A DNA stretch of 64,000 nt from Psilocybe azurescens (lineage: Eukaryota > Basidiomycota > Agaricomycetes > Agaricales > Agrocybaceae): contig JAJIRX010000262.1 in assembly GCA_023853785.1 (NCBI GenBank), positions 62,001 to 126,000 on the forward strand, written 5' to 3'. Under the pieces are notes generated by a model. It made no database searches and was not told the DNA's origin. It saw nothing but the letters and a program-made list of their open reading frames with translations. Below, piece by piece: positions 22,148-34,900 of the stretch (position 1 is the stretch's first letter; every line of letters begins with the position of its first letter). The position numbers were made by a program, and so were the translations under genes.

Positions 22148-22722
22148 AGAAAAAGTCGGAATTGGGAAGTCATAGCCGGACTCCGGCACACTGTCCGGAC
22201 CACTCTGAGGAGGATTCTCCCTGGCTGAGAGCAATCTGCGTGATCTCCATGACATTTCAACATAGTTATTATTCGAATCAGCTTCGTAGGGTAAATTTAT
22301 ACAATCTACACTGATGTTTGTCCGAGAAGGCCCAAAAAACCCAAAGTTTGTCACATGTGATCTGGCAGGCAAATGCGTGATCATGATTCACGACACGCCG
22401 TTGTTGATCGTTGATCGTTGGTGTGGCCATTCTCCTTCTTTCCCTCGTCTCTGTGCTACCTCAGCCCGCTCAACGGCCTCACCCTTGCTTCTAGACTGTA
22501 AGCTGGATACCGCCTTTTCTATTGTGAGTGCTATTCCCTATTGCATTGAATTTCACTGACAAGCATACATACTTTAGGTGTTATCATCAACTAATGCTGT
22601 CGTGAGCACGGGTTTACCATTGCTACTGTCGACCTTCAAACTGATTTCTATGAATGTAGCACTATACTTTACATCGCTATTAACCTATCTTCACTTGCTG
22701 GCACGATGTAGTCCTGATCGCC

Positions 22723-24681
22723 ATGTCGGGATCTCCTGCAAGATTCAACTGTCAAGATTGCGCCATTCTCCTTGTGCCGAAGCTTACAGTGAGCGATAAG
22801 AATGGGAACAAAGGGAGATTATTTATCTCTGTACGTATGGTGGCCCTTTTTGAGATGGCTTTATACTAACAAACTGTGGTTTACAGTGTTCGGGTACCTT
22901 GCAAAGCCCACATATCCCATTTTTTCGTTTTGTTGACGATCCGCGGCCATCTCTACCAATGCAGGCTCAACCAGCCCATGATACATACCCACGGCCCTCC
23001 CTTGCAAATAGGACACGTTTTCAGCCTGAGCCGCCTGTTGAACAAGGTCGATGCGCGGCAGCAGGGTGCACAAAACGCCGCGTCAACATCAAATGTGCCC
23101 GTGGAGCTTGTGCGACTCATTGCCGGGCGATGGGTGGATGCTCAGTAAACCTACATCAGCCTGAAGGAACTGCGTCATTTCCATCAAGCTCCCAGTCCTT
23201 TGAGACTGCTCCTATACAGTCTCAGAGTCAACCCCATCTCACAACCTATCATATGGCAACGCCGATCTTTACTCCCCTTCAAATTGATCCTCCTTTTCCC
23301 CCGACGCTGCCCTCTTCAATACAAACAGGTAGCCATTCGATTATTGAAATCCAACCGCCACCAGCACCTCTAGTAACTCCACTATCCGCCATACATGCTA
23401 GTCAAGTGCTTCTGCTTCCTGCAGTCCCTTCTACTGTGTCTTTGCAAATTGTAGCGGAGCCACCTTCAGAGCCGCCTTCATCCATGAACCCTCTCCCTAA
23501 CCCTCGATTTGCATCACAAATGCGGCCGATTTTCACCACCCAGTCATCGCGTGAACAGGAAATGCGTGAAAATGTTCGTGTCGCGAAATGAACAGCGTCT
23601 TGATGGTACCAAGAAAGTTAAGCACACAGTTACTGTGTGTGCCTGGCTTGCGGTACATTTTCAATCTATCTTTGTCTGCCCAATCACTTATTTTCTTTCT
23701 AAGGACAATGAGGGCCCTGAGGAATCTGTTCATCAGGGCGGGTTCGTCTGGCCCAACTTTTGCCTATCATCCTCAGTTCTCGCCGATGCCGGCTTTCAGA
23801 TTACCGATGAAAATACCTGGTACCACTTGTACAATCGTTCACGCCGGTCATGGCAACGGGTCAAAGCCAACTACTTCCTCTCCGTGGAGACCACAACAGA
23901 GATCCTCGTCAAGGCTGTTGATGTGAGGGACTGTCTTCGACTTGATGAATATCTCGCAGGTGGCGCAAAGCCTGCTGACCAACCACACTTTCGAAATAAC
24001 CTTCTTGGCGAGCGAGCGAGCGTCAAGGCTAAAGTTGACCGCTGAAGTTTCTGGATTTGAACTCATCCCCCGGGGCGCCCTTCAAGCACATCCAAACCCA
24101 AGGTCAAACGAGGATGCAATGTGGCCTCAGCCTCCAAGCAACTAGCTCCTTCAAGAGATCCTGTAAACACAAAAACTACACTCATTGGTCACTCTGGCTC
24201 GTCCACCAAAGCGATATCAGTATCTTCATCATCACCTTTGCCTGTCCAAGCCACTTCAAGTCCTTGTGATATCATCAACATTACAGACAGCGACTCCTCT
24301 GATATCTACTGGAAGCCTCCCAAACGTCGAAAACTTGCAGCCTCTGTTGGTATTCACTCAAGGGCAGTTCTCCAGACGGTGGTGAAGAAAGAACGCAGCC
24401 CATCACTCGTTCCTGCTGCTAGTTCAGGAGAAGAAAGGCAGTGGCCATCTGACTACCCTGTCCGCGATGTTGTCCATGTTCTCTATAGCTGTAAACCTCC
24501 TCCACTGAAGATCACTGTCGCCCAACACTTCTATTCCTTAACCGGTATTCCCTTCAAGAGCTCGACTTATTATGACACATGGTCTAAGTGGGACAATGCC
24601 ACGCAAGAGCAGCGTGATGGTGTAGAAGAATGTGGCAATGGTGATCTTTGGGAAGACTTTCGCAATCCAGGTTCCACTTAA
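22723..24681 (+). pseudogene. KDZ-associated accessory gene, disabled
   Basis: Exon 1 (22723-22830) reads MSGSPARFNCQDCAILLVPK. Exon 2 starts at 22887 after a 56-bp intron and holds a Cys/His cluster, GRCAAAGCTKRRVNIKCARG then CATHCRAMGGC. A proline-rich linker follows. Later come HTVTVCAWLA, a 51-bp intron (23653-23703), DNEGPEESVHQGGFVWPNF, and a C-terminal WPSDYPVRDVVHVL with PFKSSTYYDTWSKWD. This layout matches a gene I know from mushroom KDZ elements; its function is not known to me. The frame shifts near 23590, and two in-frame TGA codons lie at 24043-24060, so it looks dead. Confidence 0.7.
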
Positions 24682-24955
24682 GAAAACGAAGCTCAAGGTG
24701 GCGCGCCAATGCTTTTGTCGACGCCAATGTACTGTAGAACCTGAAGGGAGCAACGGTGATACCAATAGTTATGTTTCTTCAGATGAATTTGATGCCGCTT
24801 CGTCTGATTAAGCTAGCCTTTTTTAAGCCTTAAACACGCCTGTTACTTGTCTTATAGATTTGTTATGTATCATCTTTTGAATTGTAGAATTTCTGTCACT
24901 TTGTAGTAGCTAGTTATCGAGTATGTATAAATGATCAATTTTTATCTACCAAACT

Positions 24956-27162
24956 CTATGCACACCAATGAGGATTGAGGTTTTGGCTTGCAAGTTTTGC
25001 CTTGGTCGCCCTATTCCTCATCATGATCATTTCATCGAGAAAGAAGTTATACATATCAACTGACATCTCTCAGCAGATCGAATGGAATCCACCCAACCAA
25101 ACGTTTGTCTGCTCAGCTATGGAAGTGTTGAAAAACCAGTTCTTGCCATTCTCACCTAGGAGCTCAGGAAAGTCAACTGGGTTACAGTTGTTCTGACAGA
25201 AAGTGTCCTCTTCTGCGTGTTTGTTGGCAAAATGGAACACGTCGACAGCGAGTCCAACATTCTTGAAATCTGGGTCGTTCCTGACATGCTTCGCAACACT
25301 GCAGTTATTGTCAAATATGATATGGTTGGGCATAAAACCATTCCGATATGTGCGCTTGATCATCTCCTACAGAGCCAAATTTAAATGATAGGTCATAACA
25401 AAAGATTACACGTACCACAACTGCAGTAATTGACTCTGCATGATGGAAGGTTTCCCTCACTATAATAACCCCACAAGGTGCGACAATGATCTGCTCGTTA
25501 TGACTCCGTGAACGGCCAAACTGCGCACGTATCTTCTTTTTGGTAGATGGGGTCGTAAAAATTGCAGGTTGTATGGCTGGGATCATGTCGTTATCGATGG
25601 TTGCATCTAATGAAGCCCGAGCAAGTACAGTATGTGTGATTGCGTCCTCCTCAGAGGGAATGACCCGTTCTCCAATAATTTCATACGTCTCATCCAGATT
25701 GTCGTCTTGTTCAATAATGTGAGCAATAGGAAGGTCGAGTGCTTCGCCATTTTTGGGTGGGCAACCTTTGCTCTCTTCATCTTGTTCTTCAGTTGAAATA
25801 TGGCCTGTCCACGTTCGACATGGACAACCTCAACTTTCTGATGAACAGGGTCCTTGCATGTCCGTTTGTTGGGTGCAGATATCCTTTTGTTACAGCCTAC
25901 AATTGCGCATTTTTGACTATAATCTGAATGTGTAGGACAGAAACGATGGCGCTTGTTGGCGAGAGGAATAGTGCAATGAGGTACACCGCACGTTGGGCAG
26001 CCCATAGCATTCCCATCCATGACAACTGCATGAACTGTAAGTGGTGCTGGGAGGTGGATAAGAACTTTTATCATGATAAGTGCTGACTCCTTACATTGTC
26101 CATCTTTAGCTGGGTATTCTCGCAAGCACTTTTTACACCGGTGACGAAGCTCGGGTTGGCCATAAAGACGGATCCCATCATTTCTCTCTTGCATGGCAGC
26201 CTTGTAATGCTCAGACTGCAAGCCACTATGGGGTACTTGAAGGACAGTATTTCGCTTTTGGTCATCCTCAAGCAGAGCTAATAAGATAAAGGCATGTGCA
26301 ACATTCTTTCCATCGAGTTTGCCTTTGAATTTCCAGGATCCCGGGATTTTATCCTTGGTTATTGCCTCGTGAGTGTTCAAGTAGATTGCTGCGCAATTTG
26401 CAAAGGAAACCCATGCAATGTTGATGCTCGTCCGCCACATTTCAACAAGGCCACGTTCTACAAATTGATGATCTGCAATCTGGAGTATATCAGGCAAGTC
26501 GTCATAGTAAAATCTTGTCTCGTTCTTCACACAAAAATCTAGGTGATAGTCGGTATTGCAGTCTGTCAAAGCTAGTTGGCATAAAGCATAACTAGATTAG
26601 GACTAATAGAAGCTCCAACTACGTACCTTTACAGGTCAAAAGCATGAATGAACCGGGATAGGCCCTTCATTGAGAGTGTAGAGGATTCCTTCACGTTGGG
26701 TTGCAACCTGGAGTTTTCTTCCTCGATCCGTCCGTGTGCAGTCAGGATTACTGCATAGCTGTGAGGGAGGCCAAATATTACGAGTTGAGGCTAGTAGATA
26801 GCACTAGAGTTAGGGCCTAAATATTTGAATCATGATGCAACAAACCAAATCCTTTATCCATACCATGATCCTTGAATGCCGCTGATACAGCTCTATCATC
26901 GAGAATGTATGCTGACCAGACAAGCTCCTTAACAACTTTCCAGCACTCCCTCGACCTCATTTTCACTTAGGTCACAGCTTGAAGCAAGAAATCTGACAAC
27001 GCTGACAGGAAGGAACCAGGGAACAATGTTAGGAAGATGAGAAGATGTTTGGGCAAGCAGTATCTCATTTTTCAGCCTTGAAGCATACTGAATAAAGCAT
27101 GAGAGCTTAAAAATGTCATGAGAGCCCTGATTTTTCTTGATAGCGTCAAGGAGGTCTTGCAT
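24956..27162 (-). pseudogene. KDZ transposase with CxC5/CxC6 Cys clusters
   Basis: Read from 27162 (MQDLLDAIKKN). A first region with a Cys cluster (PPSQLCSNPDCTRTDRG) is followed by DFCVKNETRFYYDDLPDILQ. Next comes a CxC6-like zinc cluster, GCPTCGVPHCTIPLANKRHR then FCPTH. After it come RAQFGRSRSHNEQIIVAPCG and the C-terminal HIIFDNNCSVAKHVRND, GLAVDVFHFANKH and NTSIAEQTNVWLGGFHSICR. Introns of 49 bp (25367-25415) and 60 bp (26035-26094) are clear. The frame changes at an A-run near 25750 and probably again near 26640, so it is likely inactive. It would have catalysed movement of the element. Stop is at 24956-24958. Confidence 0.85.
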
Positions 27163-27426
27163 AGAGGCAGATAAGAGGTTGTGGTGGATCAGATTGTCAT
27201 TTCGTCATGCATCTGCAATGGATCTCGTGACCGTGAAGCATCAATACTGCGCAATTTCAATCTCTTGATGATTTGGATTACTGCAATGCAATTTAAAGAT
27301 TATTATAAAAGTTACATACATAGTTTAGGGTGTAGCTAACATAAGCGAGCAGAACTGTATGAGGCGGACAATGAGGCGGAGTCCGGTCATGAGGCGGTGA
27401 GGCGGATTTCTGATATCCGACTTGTC

Positions 27427-28150
27427 CTCCCACATCCGATGTTCACAGTGGTTGGCGAGAACGCCTTCCAGACGATCGACTCGTAAATGTTGGTCACGAT
27501 GGAGAAGAAGACGTCGGCGCCGGGGTCACACAACTGGCTGTAGAGCCCTGTGTGGACGTAGACCGTGGCTTGGCTAAGGGCAATGATGAGAGCAAACACT
27601 GAGAAATTTTAGTCAGTATGTGTACTTCTTTTCGTGTATGCATATATGAACAATGAAGAGATTGGGGAGAAGGGTACCGATGGAGGAAGGTCGGAATGTT
27701 CACGACACATGATGACACAGCACTCACGTTTCTGAACACCACTGAACAACGCCCGGTCCTCCTGAAGACTGAAACCGACATCCATAAGGTTGGTCCCCAC
27801 GAAAGCGGCATGATCATTCTTGAAGTGGCGATAGGTGTGATACTGAGCTCCATGTGCGTTCCACGGTTAGACATGAGGATGACACACATCCACCACAGCG
27901 GGTTGGAGGAGTGAGATCATTTCTAGATGTGTTCATAGCAGGATGAGCAGAAAAGAAACCCAAGATCGAGCACACCAGGAAGATAAGGAGTGTTAAAGTC
28001 ATTCATAGTACATTTTGGTTGAATGGCACCTTGTGATACGAGGGTCAGTACGTGTTGTGTGGGGTTTAACGAAAGGAAACATACTTTGCAATCGGGTGAA
28101 GAAATTTCTGGTAGTATGGGTAAGAAAGGCAGAAGGAGGTCGGCGGGCAT
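27427..28150 (-). pseudogene. Sec61-alpha, N-terminal part of the split copy
   Basis: Reading from 28150: LLLPFLPILPEISSPD, an intron, then [62 protein letters not shown] and NIYESIVWKAFSPTTVNIG. It lacks the segment between the TGLYSQ loop and the NIYESIVW region. Frame changes occur. Together with 21443-22147 it is one gene cut by the KDZ element, and it is more divergent than copies A and B. Confidence 0.9.
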
Positions 28151-28799
28151 TAAAAAAAGGGAGAGATGGAGGAGGAATAGGGGTGCGGAAGGCGGCGAGC
28201 GATCAAGAGGAGGGACCAAGCGATATGAGGACGGGCGTAAAACAAAGAACGAGAAACGAGGGAACACAGTAAAGAGGGACTACAGAAGATGACCTCATTA
28301 TTTGTCAGCATTTTCAGTGACCCAAAGCGGGTGACAGGGGCCCGAGGCGATCCGGACCCAAGTCACAACGAGTCCGCTATACTCGAATAGAACTCATTGT
28401 TTCATCTCTTGAACTTTGAAGTACTCCAAGTACCCCGACTCGTACACATTGCCAATGTGCCTGGGCCGGTGCACTGATCCACTGGGAATAATGTTCTCAG
28501 GTAAGCTCAGTCCCATGATTCATTCAGGTTTGTGCGAGGTTGCGAGTCTCGAGGTATCTTGTTCACTGATGAAAAGTATAGACAAATATCCCGCCATGAC
28601 GGCTTCCCTCCACACTGCATAGACATATATGATGAAGTGATAGTCAATGCGACCCCTCACGCCAATATGTGATATCCCTCTCAAAATTTCCTTCGTTTGG
28701 CATCCAGCTCCCTGAATCGATCAGTCAAGTGACCGATCAGACAGCGTGACTAGGTGTGGACTTGCAAATTTTGCGTCCACCCTCTGGAGCCGTGTCTGG
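28151..28799. other. No gene seen
   Basis: The first part may be 5' flank of the Sec61-alpha relic. The rest shows nothing supportable. Confidence 0.35.
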
Positions 28800-29830
28800 A
28801 ACACTTTAACACCCCAATTAGGGTGTTAATTTGCATAGCCACAATTTAACAGCCTAATTGGGAAGCTGTCAAAATTAACACCCCAATTCGGAAGCCCATC
28901 AAAAATGAACACCCCAATTCGGAAGCCCATCAAAAATCAACATCCCAATTCAGAAATCCATCAAAATTAACACCCAAATCGGGTGACTGACCCCAAACAG
29001 CTGTTAATAATTGCTGGCCGCTGAATTATAGTCCCTTATCTTACTCTTTCAGCTGTCCCTCATCCCTCACCATTCAATTAATTCTGATTGTTGATATATT
29101 GCTTAATACACTCATTATGTCTGGTAAAAGGCCCAAAGTCCAGAAAAACAAAGCTGGTCAGTCTGCAGGAGGAGCAAAAGCAGGTTTTGGCAAGAAAAAG
29201 CAAGATAATAATTCTCAACCTGATGATGTGGGGCAAAGTATGTTACTTTGCAAAACAATTTTTACAAACTCCGAGAACATTTAGCTGCATATTACAAGAT
29301 TTGGAGTGAGCACTGTCAAGAGAAGCAAACAATTTTGGCAAGTCAGCCACAGAGAAAACCACATGAGAAATGAATGTAGTCAGATAATCATGTTTCATGT
29401 GTCCTTCCTGCAGCAAAAAGACACCAGCCAGGAGTCATGACTTCTCATACTATGCAGGTTGAAAGTACCTCAATTTCTACAGAAATATTTGTCACTCAAG
29501 ATGTGCCAATGCCAATGTGAAGTGCAGAGGCATCTTCATTGTCAACATTTATTGTCCAAGATACAGTAACACTGGGTATAGATGCACCTTCATCTGGATT
29601 GATATTCCAGAATGTGACAATGCAGGTCTCAGAGGTATCAACATCTGGACTATATTCAATGCCAGGACCATCAGGCAATATAAATATGAGTCAATCTTTT
29701 ACTCCTGGTCCACTCTATGCAATTTGGGGTGATGAGCAAAAATGCAGATGCATAGTGTGTGTCGCTGCTGGCCTTAAAGGAACAAACTGTAAAGCAAACA
29801 TTGTGAATTTGTAGCCAAAGCTTGAGGTAT
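28800..29830 (+). mobile_element. One end of a further DNA transposon
   Basis: Direct subterminal repeats (unit AACACCCCAATTCGGAAGCC plus about 10 bp, five or six copies) fill 28800-28985. A small gene remnant follows: MSGKRPKVQKNKAG at 29117, and after a gap and a stop, SLSTFIVQDTVTLGID (near 29540) ending EQKCRCIVCVAAGLKGTNC. I found no opposite end, so the element seems truncated. The Lys-rich start, then acidic/Cys tail, parallels the outer element at 11127. Confidence 0.5.
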
Positions 29831-31400
29831 ATTTACTGATTTAATTAATATGTTATTGCCTGACAAAAATTGATAGATATGAATGTAGACTGTGTAATAG
29901 ATGTAAAGCTTCCTCTTTTAAAAAAAATCAAGGCTGTACAATTAGTTTATAATAAAATAAGAATTTTAGAATGATTTTCTGCAAGTTTATAATGTTTGCA
30001 ATGATCAGAGATTGAACTTGTGACATCCCTAATTTATAAGGCAAAAAGCGCACACAAACCAACCCCATAGTTTTGAAAAAACATCCAAATCTGGACTGTT
30101 CCAGACATGACACCAGAGCCCATAAATTTAACCCTGATTTATAACTCACCAAGTGGGAAATGATTTACGCTGGGAGTTATGCGGCGCGCATTCTGGCACA
30201 GCCGCATTTGACTCCTCACCACATTGACGCTACAGCACATAAATTAATGAACGGTGTGAAGCATCAGCATCTTGTGCATCAAAGTCCATACGTTCTGATA
30301 TGCATTTGATCTTAGGCTAAGTGCTTCGATCATTCAAAAGGCTATAATATGTACAAGCTAAGAGACGTAGTGGAAACATGGTCAGCAAAATAAGATATCA
30401 TTCTGAGATACAGGTACCCGCAATCCAAAACATGGGAACACAAGCAGGAAGCTCGGTATATCAAAATGAATGATCTAGGTGAGATTTGAACGAGCTTACT
30501 TTCTAAGAGAATGGGAATTATTAGTATGAAACTTAGCAATGGTAATTCTGGCTGCTGTACTTACTACAGGGCCCCATCACCGAGAACATGATCATCGGAG
30601 GGTAATTATTTGGAGGAAAGACTCTCTGACACTGTATTCAGACAAATGGACTCGATTTGAATCAGGAGTGACATACAATCTGACAAGTGCAGTAACGAGA
30701 ACGAAGGTCAGAATGATGATACCCTACTCGATCGGTTGTATTACTCACAGCCTGATAAAAAATTAAACCATCATTAAACTGACTGTGAGCATTATAATAT
30801 TGGTAGTTTCAGGCCACCCACAAGCTATAGAAGTAGTTCGTTTTTCTGTGAATAGGAATCTGTGTCTACTTACTTTCCGGGAAGGGACAAATGAAAACAG
30901 GTCATTAATTCAAAGCACCTGGACAACATAGTGTCCTCTTTACACACTTTCTCTGTACTTTACTTTGCTTGATTGAGACCTGCTTTTTCTCGTTCTTTAC
31001 GCTTGCTGTGTCTTGCCGTTTATTCTTATTCAGTATTCAGTGTTCATTGCTCATCCTACATCCTACTACAACCTTGTCATCGTGATTCGTGATTCGTCTC
31101 TATTTGCTGATATATCTTCTACCTCCTTTTATTTGCCACATATGCCTCTTAGGCGTCTCTTAACACAAAATAACACAACATTTTATTTCACTTTATCATT
31201 CTTTTTCTCGTCACTTTCTCGTGTGCTGATCAATAGTATCCAATGCAGCCTTCCAGCTCGCTTTAATTCCCCATCTTGTCTTGTGATTCCCTACCATTCC
31301 CCACCCTCCCCTGTCAACTACAACCTTTCATTCTGGTTTCCCTATCTCGCGTGGTCTGTAGTTTGCAAAAGTCAGAAGGCGGTGTTAAATATAGTAACGG
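29831..31400. other. AT-rich sequence without a supportable gene
   Basis: I see no clear gene. A stretch near 30000-30020 resembles a pol III B box on the minus strand (AAGTTCAATCTC), possibly a decayed SINE. Short minus- and plus-strand ORFs are not convincing. Confidence 0.35.
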
Positions 31401-33340
31401 GGATTCCTGTAGATCGCGTCCGAGTCGGTTCAGGATCGAAGCCGTCAGATTTACAGAGATGCTCTCAGAGGTTATTCGTAGTCCCGAGTGTCGACATCAA
31501 GGGGTATTAGCTATAAATTTCTAATTCATTACGGGCGTCCGGAATGGAAGCTATTGGTATGGGACAATATAGGTCTTGAAATTATAACGTGACTGCACCC
31601 ACAGCATGCTCTTATAAAGCACTACGATCTGTGAGTGTATTATTTGAAACATTTTGGACATGTTTTGATACTGCAATTCCTGTGACATGCTCGTCTTAGA
31701 TATGCGCTGAGTCTTATTCACCTCCAAGGGTAGATAAAAAACGAGTGTCGACACTCACATGTTTGGGCAAATCATCGGCACGCAGTCTTGGTATATTCTC
31801 GAAATAGGGAAAATCTCTGACTAAGCTTATGCCTTGATAGCGACTTAATTTTTCCGCTGCCAAGACGACATCCGGGACGCGGTCCAGAATGCAATTGATA
31901 GTCTTGTATACAATGGCGAGATATTCGATCTTATAGCTGACCTCAAGCTAGGACAGAAAATATACTCCATGGCCAATATGCCTTCGTCAATCTGGGAAGT
32001 TGTGAAACGCAAAAGTGGAGCACTGTGGGATATGTTGGTACAGTGGGAGGATGCAAGCATGACTTCGCTTTTTATCAACATGTCCTGCACAAAATAGGTG
32101 CTATCCCAGAGCACACATTGCTTGCAGACAACAGTCGAGACAACATCATTACTGTGCGCTGTCTTGGATTAAAATGGATCCTCTACAATACCTTTGACAA
32201 TGTCCAACAAGTGTTACGCAACCTCTGCGGAAATCCAATCTCACGCGCATCCGAGTTCCTCGTATCGAATGCTAAACGTCACCACTGATTTGCCTCCACC
32301 AGCCAGATTATTCACGAGAATGTCTGCCAGCTATTTATTTTGGAGGTCACTAACGATCCATCTCTGGTTGATTATCCTCACTACCCTGCTGAGTGTAACT
32401 TTTTCACGTGGTGCTCAGAGTATATAGCCACGGAGTTTCCAGGCGCCCTCGATACAACCAGTGATTCCCAACATGGCATCCCATGAAATGAAGATGAGGG
32501 TTATGTATAGAATGCTGACCTGATGCAATGTGGATGGTATACCGTTGACCTACTTCGATCACAACTGCCAACGATATGACTGGTATGACAGAGGGGAAGA
32601 GCTATCCAAGGCTACCAGCTTTATTCATTCTATCCTCTGAAATGGTGCATATACTGGGGGAGCTACATACTACGAAGGCTCTGAAAAAAATTTGTAGTAA
32701 ATTTCTCGAATGTCAACATGCCCTGTACGTGATCTGTTACTAACGTTTGATCGCCTTAGCTCTCTCCTGTGATTGATTGAAAGGGCTCCTATGCTGGAGA
32801 ACTCAATGGGACCTCTATTTAAAGAGTGCTGTCAAGAGACTATAGGGTCTCCATGTGATGCCCTTGCTTTAGCTATGAGGCTCCATTGCTGTACACAACT
32901 GGGGGTGAGAGCGGAAAGTGACTTTTACAGATTATTGGCCATACAGCAGTTAGACGGGGTATCCAAATTCAGCTCAAGGTGAGAGGTAACTTGACTGGTT
33001 ATATAAGCTCTTGCTGATCCATTGATCGTCCACACATTCAATGAGCACTGTGGTAGACATTAGTTAAGCCTGAAATATCAGAGTCAATTTATGGTATAAA
33101 TGTACAGTGCAGAACACAGTACCTTTCTGAGACTCTGAACAGTAAGCGGCAGGTGAATTGTTGGGAACATATATGCTCGGGTAAGAATCACGCAGAAAAC
33201 AACGACAAAAAGGCTTTGGAGAACTGGCGAGTAAGATAGAATGAGTATCCTTAAGCATGAATAGCACATGGTGACATGTTGAAGGGTCCAGGATCCAAGA
33301 TGGAAGGGATTTTATTAGGAGTCTGGGCAGCTCACGCATT
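31400..33340 (+). repeat. Duplicated HAD-cyclase locus, copy 2
   Basis: From the promoter side (about 31410) to the 3' flank (about 33340) this is homologous to 43790-46970, without the 1.09-kb transposon in copy 3. The part from about 32610 also matches the start of copy A. Confidence 0.8.
31655..32985 (+). pseudogene. HAD-type terpene cyclase, decayed copy 2
   Basis: The HAD start is ruined (VLDM followed by a stop, where copy 3 has FDIGG), but later parts are readable. NMPSSIWEVV is HAD motif II, HDFAFYQHVLHK is motif III, LLADNSRDNI is motif IV, and FPGALDTTS is the class II-like DxDTT-type motif. A deletion follows that motif. The ending RAESDFYRLLAIQQLDGV lacks the GGWEGG segment of the other copies. 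Several stops confirm a pseudogene. It shows the uninterrupted sequence at the transposon site of copy 3. Confidence 0.8.
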
Positions 33341-33823
33341 CTTTCAGTGGCTGTGATTAAAGAAATGGTATGAGCTGAGAGAGAAAGTCATACAAATTTT
33401 GATGAGCTGACAGGGAATAATGAGGCTTCCCACCTTCGTGTCTCTACCCGTGAGGTCTTTACCCTCACCCAGGTATTCCATGTGGAGTCCACCAACTCCG
33501 GCATGGAGTTGATGGAGTCCATATGGAGTTTAGTGACCTTTTTTTGCAGGTGTCCCAGCCATTTAGAGGTGGAGACTCCATATGGAGTCCAGCTGGAATT
33601 GACTCATCCTCCATATGGACCAATGTGGAGGATGTGGAACTCCATGTGGACTCCATGTGGAACTTCATTTGAGTCTCCCATCCTCCATATGGATTCCATG
33701 TGGATTTGACTCATGAAGCCTGTGTATCAGCATGAATACACTATTCCAGCATCAATTTCAAATGGACTCCAGGTGGAGGAAGATCCCCAGATTTTATTTA
33801 TATTTTATTATAGTGCAACAAAA

Positions 33824-33898
33824 ATGACACCAAGAGGAATTGAACTCGGGCCTCCGAGAACACCAGACGCTAATGCTAAACTAACTAAGCTATATGGG
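33824..33898 (-). other. tRNA-like (SINE-like) sequence
   Basis: On the minus strand an A-box-like TAGCTTAGTTAG and a B-box-like GAGTTCAATTCC lie at roughly tRNA spacing in about 75 nt, followed by a T run. The arms do not fold into a good cloverleaf, so I call it tRNA-derived, not a tRNA gene. Confidence 0.4.
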
Positions 33899-34435
33899 CT
33901 TTGTGATTGCCTTAAATTTGATGGCCTAGATACCAATACAGCTATTCAATCGGCATTTCTCGGCCAGTGACAAATAACGTCACGTATGTGACTTATTGAT
34001 GCCACGTCGGTCCGTTTATTATTTCCACCACCCCATGTCTTCCTCCGACCACCACCACCCCACTGCCGGCCGTTGTGCATGCCCCCTACCTCACCGTCGT
34101 CAGTCGGAGCCAGGCCCATGCCAACCCAACCCGACACGCATCACATTGCATCGCAACAAACCGAGGCCGACAAAGAACAAGCGGACACCTGCAAACAAAG
34201 GAAGGTGAGTACGGAACAGGGGCGAACGAGACAGGTGGGGAACAAGGAACGAGGGGAGGTGAGGCGAACACGGAACGAGGGCGGAATGAGGGGGAGGCGA
34301 CAGCGAACAAGGAACGAATCGACGACCCCAGGTAAGTCGCGAATTCCACATACCGCTGCCACTAACCGCTCCCCCTCCCTCTTTTTTTGTATAGGCCGAC
34401 GACGACGATGATGACTGGCACGTACAGCAACGAGT

Positions 34436-34900
34436 ATGACAGCACGCAGGATGTGTATGGACAACAACAACGGCAGGTACGAACACCACGACAATGACAA
34501 CGACACGTACAATGGCAACGACAACGGCCACAACAACGACGACAATGACGACGACGTGTACGGCGGCCACCGCAACAACGACAACAACGCATACAGCGGT
34601 CACTGCGACAACGACAACGACATGTATGGCAGCCACTGCAACAACGACAACAGCACGTACAGCGGCCACTGCGACAACGACAACGACATGTACAGCAGCC
34701 ACCACGACAACAACAACGACAGCGTACAGCGGCCACCGCGACAACAACAACGCGTACGACAGACGCGACGGAAACACCAACACGCCGGACACACACGACG
34801 GCCACCACAACGTGTACAAAGGCCATCGCAGCATATACAACGGCCACCACGACAACAACAACATGTACGGCGGGGCTACGAGCGACATGGCCAACGTCTC
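34436..34900 (+). repeat. CAACGACAACG-rich microsatellite/minisatellite
   Basis: Imperfect tandem repeats of CGACAACGACAACG mixed with longer units (GCGGCCACTGCGACAACGAC). They give Asn/Asp or Thr-rich ORFs on one strand and Val-rich ORFs on the other, which I take as repeat artefacts. A poly-T run follows at about 34905-34945. Confidence 0.8.

Larger units (their letters stand above)
22147..27426. mobile_element. KDZ-type DNA transposon splitting Sec61-alpha
   Basis: About 5.28 kb inserted into Sec61-alpha. Both flanks carry an 11-bp duplicated target (CTCCCACGTCC at 22136-22146, CTCCCACATCC at 27427-27437; one mismatch). The ends share an inverted AAGTCGGA, and CCGGACTCCG lies a few tens of bp inside each end. 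GAGGCGGA-type repeats crowd the right end. It carries two convergent genes: a KDZ accessory gene on the plus strand and a KDZ transposase on the minus strand. KDZ elements are typical of basidiomycetes. Confidence 0.85.

Noticed and set aside
34100..34894. Long minus-strand ORF (264 codons), very Val-rich
   Set aside because: It is the complement of the CAACGA-type repeat; composition follows the repeat in every frame.
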